Shown: positions 61,362 to 64,000 of the stretch, piece after piece
Layout of the letters: every line of letters begins with the position of its first letter
Numbering within the stretch: position 1 is the first letter of the stretch
NCBI RefSeq assembly: GCF_009604405.1
Contig: NZ_WEGK01000018.1
Location: forward strand, 62,001 to 126,000
Source of the DNA: Nocardia macrotermitis
GTDB lineage: Bacteria; Actinomycetota; Actinomycetes; Mycobacteriales; Mycobacteriaceae
Direction: 5' to 3'
Length of the DNA stretch: 64,000 nucleotides
Position numbers and translations under genes: made by a program
The notes under the pieces: model-generated
Database searches by the model: none
What the model saw: only the letters and a program-made list of their open reading frames with translations
What the model was told of the DNA's origin: nothing

Positions 61362-61376
61362 GGGAAGCGGAAGCGG

Positions 61377-62408
61377 TCAGCCGAAGAAGGCGGCGGCCTC
61401 GTCGTGCCTGTCCTCGGGGACGAGTTTGAGTTGCTTGGTGGCCTCGGAGAGGGGGACGAGGTCGATCTCGGTGCCGTGCAGGGCGACCATCTGGCCGAAG
61501 TGACCGTCGTGGACGGCCTCGGTGGCGTGCACGCCGAAGCGGGTGGCCAGCACCCGGTCGAAGGCGGTGGGGGTGCCGCCGCGCTGCACATGGCCCAGCA
61601 CGGTGGTGCGGACCTCCTTGCCGATGCGGCGTTCGATCTCCACACCCAGCTGATGCGCCACACCGGTGAAACGTTCGTGACCGTATTCGTCGATACCGCC
61701 CTGACGCAGCGCGAACGAGCCCTCGGCGGGTTTCGCGCCCTCGGCCACCACGCAGATGAAATGCGAATCCCCGCGCTGGAAACGCCGTTTGATCATCGTG
61801 CACACCTCGTCGACGTCGAAGGGCACCTCGGGCACCAGCGTCAGATGCGCGCCCGCCGCGATACCGGCGTTCATCGCGATCCATCCGGCGTGCCGGCCCA
61901 TCACCTCCACCAGCATGACGCGCTGATGCGATTCGGCGGTGGTGTGCAGGCGGTCGATGGCGTCGGTGGCGATGGTGACGGCGGTGTCGTGGCCGAAAGT
62001 CGTATCGGTGCAATCGATGTCGTTGTCGATGGTCTTGGGCACGCCGACCACCGGGACGCCCTCGTCGGCCAGCCAGCTGCCCGCGGTCAGCGTGCCCTCG
62101 CCGCCGATCGGGATGAGCGCGTCGATGCCGTTGTCGTCCAGTGTCTGCTTGATGCGGCCGAGCCCGGCGCGCAACACGTCCGGATTGGTGCGCGCGGTAC
62201 CGAGCATGGTGCCGCCCTTGGTGAGCAGCCGGTCGGTGCGATCGTCGTTGTGGATGTGGATCTTTCGATCCTCGAGTAGTCCGCGCCAGCCATCCCGGAA
62301 CCCGACGATCGCGTCCCCGTACCGCCCGTTCGCGGTACGGACGACGGCTCGGATGACGGCGTTCAGTCCGGGGCAGTCTCCGCCTCCGGTCAAGACTCCG
62401 ATGCGCAT
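61377..62408 (-). CDS. pfkA: 6-phosphofructokinase
   Basis: A 343-aa protein. TGGGDCPGLNAVIR (7-20) is the nucleotide/phosphate loop. GGEGT (102-106) is in the phosphate-donor site, and PKTIDND (124-130) carries the catalytic Asp. VEVMGRHAGWIA and HVQRGGTPTAFDR bind fructose-6-phosphate. Gly at 105 (where PPi-dependent enzymes have Asp) with Lys125 is the combination I associate with ATP-using actinobacterial PFKs. Donor choice is inferred, not certain. It matches Rv3010c. Confidence 0.94.
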   Translation of the reverse strand: MRIGVLTGGGDCPGLNAVIRAVVRTANGRYGDAIVGFRDGWRGLLEDRKIHIHNDDRTDRLLTKGGTMLGTARTNPDVLRAGLGRIKQTLDDNGIDALIPIGGEGTLTAGSWLADEGVPVVGVPKTIDNDIDCTDTTFGHDTAVTIATDAIDRLHTTAESHQRVMLVEVMGRHAGWIAMNAGIAAGAHLTLVPEVPFDVDEVCTMIKRRFQRGDSHFICVVAEGAKPAEGSFALRQGGIDEYGHERFTGVAHQLGVEIERRIGKEVRTTVLGHVQRGGTPTAFDRVLATRFGVHATEAVHDGHFGQMVALHGTEIDLVPLSEATKQLKLVPEDRHDEAAAFFG

Positions 62409-62552
62409 ACCGGCTATCTTGCCCTACTTCCGGCCGCTACCTCGTTGCGGCGGTCCGAGCGCCGGTCTCGCGCCCGCGCCGCCGATCCACGCCGGGGCGA
62501 TCGCTGTCTTTCGATCGGTGGCCGACGATCCGGATGTGTGCCTCGATGACGC

Positions 62553-63593
62553 TCAGTGTGGCTGTGCCGCTTGGGTTTCGGCGAAGACCGGCCGGGAGTT
62601 CAGTCGCGGGTACACGCGGCGTGCGTTGTGTTCACAGAGCTGCGACAGGTCCGCGGCATCGAGATCCGCGTGCTCGAGGTAGCTCCCGGTGTCGTCGAAG
62701 TGACGGCCGCTGCACGGATCGATATCGCGCACGGCGCCGATCATCTCCGAGGCGAACAGGATGTTGGCGTGCGGGATCACCTCCAGCAGGGTGTCGATAC
62801 CCGGCTGGTGGTAGACGCAGGTGTCGAAATAGACGTTGCCGAGGATGTGATCCTCCAGGGGCGGCTTGCCCAAGGCCATCGCCAGGCCGCGGAATCGTCC
62901 CCAGTGGTACGGGCCCGCGCCGCCGCCGTGCGGGATCACCAGGCGCAGGCCGGGGAATCGGGTGAACAGATCGCCCTCGATCAGCTGCATCAGCACGGTG
63001 GTGTCGGCGTTGAGGTAGTGCGCGCCGGTGGTGTGGAAGGCCGGGTTGACCGAGGTGGAGACGTGGACCATGGCGGGCAGGTCGTATTCGACCATCGCCT
63101 CGTAGATCGGGAACCAGCTCTCGTCGGTGAGCGGCGGCGCGGTCCAGTAGCCGCCGGACGGGTCGGGGCTCAGATTGATGCCGACGATGTCGTGTTCGTC
63201 GACGCAGCGGCGGATCTCGGCCACGCAGGTCGCCGGATCGACCCCGGGGGACTGCGGCAGCATTGCCGCGGGTGCGAAGCGGTCGGGGTAGAGGCGGGCC
63301 ACTCGTGCGCACAGGTCGTTGCAGTGCCGCGCCCAGTCCTGCGAGGTGCGGACGTCACCGATGTGATGGGCCATGAAGGAGGCGCGCGGCGAGAAGATCG
63401 TGAGGTCGATCCCGCGGGCATCCATGAGTCGTAACTGATTGCCCCGCAACGATTCCCGGATCTCGTCGTCGGAGATCCGCGGGCCTTCCGGTGGCGGCGG
63501 CGGACCACCGGCCAGGGCCTGGATCTGCGCGTTGCGCCAGTCGGCCAACCCGGCCGGAGCGGTCGTGTAATGACCGTGGACGTCGATGATCAC
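62553..63593 (-). CDS. Amidohydrolase family, 4-oxalomesaconate hydratase-like (LigJ-type)
   Basis: A 346-aa protein. GTG 63593 is chosen because AAGGAG precedes it by 6-7 nt and the family opens VIIDVHGHYTTAP. Metal ligands are in DVHGHY, in MVHVSTSVNPAFHTTGAHYL and in VIPHGGGAGPYHWGRF. FSPRASFMAHHIGD and YFDTCVYHQPGIDTLLEVI follow LigJ of protocatechuate 4,5-cleavage closely, as I remember it. LigJ hydrates 4-oxalomesaconate. No other gene of that pathway is in the window, so a different substrate is possible. A GntR-like dyad lies 76 bp upstream. Confidence 0.82.
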   Translation of the reverse strand: MIIDVHGHYTTAPAGLADWRNAQIQALAGGPPPPPEGPRISDDEIRESLRGNQLRLMDARGIDLTIFSPRASFMAHHIGDVRTSQDWARHCNDLCARVARLYPDRFAPAAMLPQSPGVDPATCVAEIRRCVDEHDIVGINLSPDPSGGYWTAPPLTDESWFPIYEAMVEYDLPAMVHVSTSVNPAFHTTGAHYLNADTTVLMQLIEGDLFTRFPGLRLVIPHGGGAGPYHWGRFRGLAMALGKPPLEDHILGNVYFDTCVYHQPGIDTLLEVIPHANILFASEMIGAVRDIDPCSGRHFDDTGSYLEHADLDAADLSQLCEHNARRVYPRLNSRPVFAETQAAQPH

Positions 63594-63668
63594 TGCGTTC
63601 TCCTTCACGGTCCGCGGCATGGGTGGGGTACCTGCGCCGAGCCGTCTAGGAGCCTATATGTTCACATT

Positions 63669-63680
63669 ATTGTTGACAAT
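63669..63680. promoter_or_regulatory. ATTGT-TG-ACAAT palindrome upstream of the LigJ-like gene
   Basis: A perfect 5-bp dyad (63669-63680) lies 76 bp upstream of the GTG at 63593. GntR/FCD repressors often bind TTGT(N)ACAA-type sites near catabolic genes. No regulator gene is visible nearby, though it may lie outside the window. Confidence 0.5.
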
Positions 63681-63836
63681 AGAGTTGGCAATCTTGGTTG
63701 GGGTGTGGGATCGGTGGGGGGACGCCCGAGGAAGCGGGGACGTGAAGGCGTGGGCGTTGGCTCAGTCGCGAGTGGGCATCGGCCCGGCAGACGCGGCCCG
63801 TCGAGTGGGTTCGAGCAGGCCGGTCGATCGATCCCG

Positions 63837-64000
63837 CTAGTGCGCCGCGGCGCAGGTGCCCGCGGGAAGGGCGCTGAGGTGCTGGGTGATCAGCGGGACG
63901 ATCTTGTTCAGCATCGCGGTGCCGTCGTCGAAGGAACCCGAATTGGCCTGGGCGGCAATCGCTACCGCCATCTGACCGTTCGGAGTCGTCACCAGGCCGA
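63837..64000 (-). CDS. C-terminus of a probable serine hydrolase/beta-lactamase-like exported protein (partial)
   Basis: The minus-strand frame ends with a TAG at 63837-63839 and runs off the window. It reads LVTTPNGQMAVAIAAQANSG, then FDDGTAMLNKIVPLITQHLS and ends ALPAGTCAAAH. The final strand (QMAVAIAAQA) followed by a terminal helix is the usual ending of serine beta-lactamase/DD-peptidase-like folds. Without the catalytic part this stays tentative. Its end is 243 bp upstream of the LigJ-like gene start, on the same strand. Confidence 0.45.
   Translation of the reverse strand, partial: GLVTTPNGQMAVAIAAQANSGSFDDGTAMLNKIVPLITQHLSALPAGTCAAAH

Noticed and set aside
63586..63840. 84-codon plus-strand frame starting MITAFSFTVRG
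   Set aside because: It starts inside the LigJ-like gene's 5' end antisense, covers the ATTGT-ACAAT site, overlaps the end of the partial gene at 63837, and resembles no family.
1..64000. tRNA, rRNA, insertion sequences, phage genes
   Set aside because: None was recognised by eye: no tRNA cloverleaf ending in CCA-type context, no transposase or integrase motifs. A covariance-model scan was not possible.

Overview
The window is GC-rich DNA from a mycolic-acid-producing actinobacterium, most likely Nocardia or a close relative. The evidence is the backbone gene order, which from memory follows the Mycobacterium tuberculosis Rv3041c-Rv3010c interval: NUDIX, enoyl-CoA hydratase-like, methyltransferase, THUMP-like protein, PQQ-propeller lipoprotein, hexapeptide transferase, etfA/etfB, methylglucose-lipopolysaccharide (MGLP) glycan genes, OlsB/PlsC-like acyltransferases, cysteine desulfurase, mnmA, MetE-like protein, ligA, ACT protein, gatC/gatA, pfkA. 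F420- and mycothiol-type enzymes and a conservon fit the same lineage.

Layout. 1-6.7 kb is conserved backbone. 6.7-21.1 kb is lineage-specific: a DUF1697 protein, a secreted thermolysin-type protease, a small heptad-repeat coiled-coil protein, a FUSC-type membrane protein, a 58-bp tandem repeat array, an SRPBCC-SDR fusion, a deazaflavin-dependent enzyme, a TetR/SDR divergent pair with a nested operator, an NDH-2/LysR divergent pair, and a complete four-gene conservon (cvnA-B-C-D). 21.2-31 kb is backbone again: etfBA divergent from a translationally coupled methyltransferase/GH57/GT4 operon (MGLP synthesis), followed by two AIM24 paralogues with zinc ribbons and an OlsB/PlsC pair that may make ornithine lipids. 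31.0-34.9 kb is an accessory insert with two regulator/enzyme divergent pairs (XRE/SDR, MerR/mycothiol-dependent enzyme). 34.9-38.5 kb holds the tRNA-thiolation pair (cysteine desulfurase, mnmA) and a MetE-like protein. 38.6-44.3 kb is accessory: an orphan AAA ATPase, an ArsR-SRPBCC fusion with a very clear autoregulatory promoter, a nucleotidyltransferase, an FAD monooxygenase and a PPOX/F420 protein. 44.4-50.0 kb is ligA, GNAT, ACT, gatC and gatA. 50.1-61.1 kb is a second large accessory block, between gatA and pfkA: a frameshifted membrane alpha/beta-hydrolase with 90-bp coding repeats, a secreted phospholipase A2, a histidine kinase-uppP-response regulator operon, a Ser/Thr kinase, a DUF574-type methyltransferase, an orphan membrane protein and a Scr1-like regulator. 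pfkA, an orphan ligJ-type hydrolase and the end of a serine-hydrolase-like gene close the window.

One theme is envelope and lipid or glycan chemistry (MGLP, ornithine lipid, UppP, PLA2, hydrolase) set among signalling genes (conservon, two-component system, Ser/Thr kinase). Several regulators sit beside strong dyad sites. No rRNA, tRNA, CRISPR array or insertion sequence was recognised.
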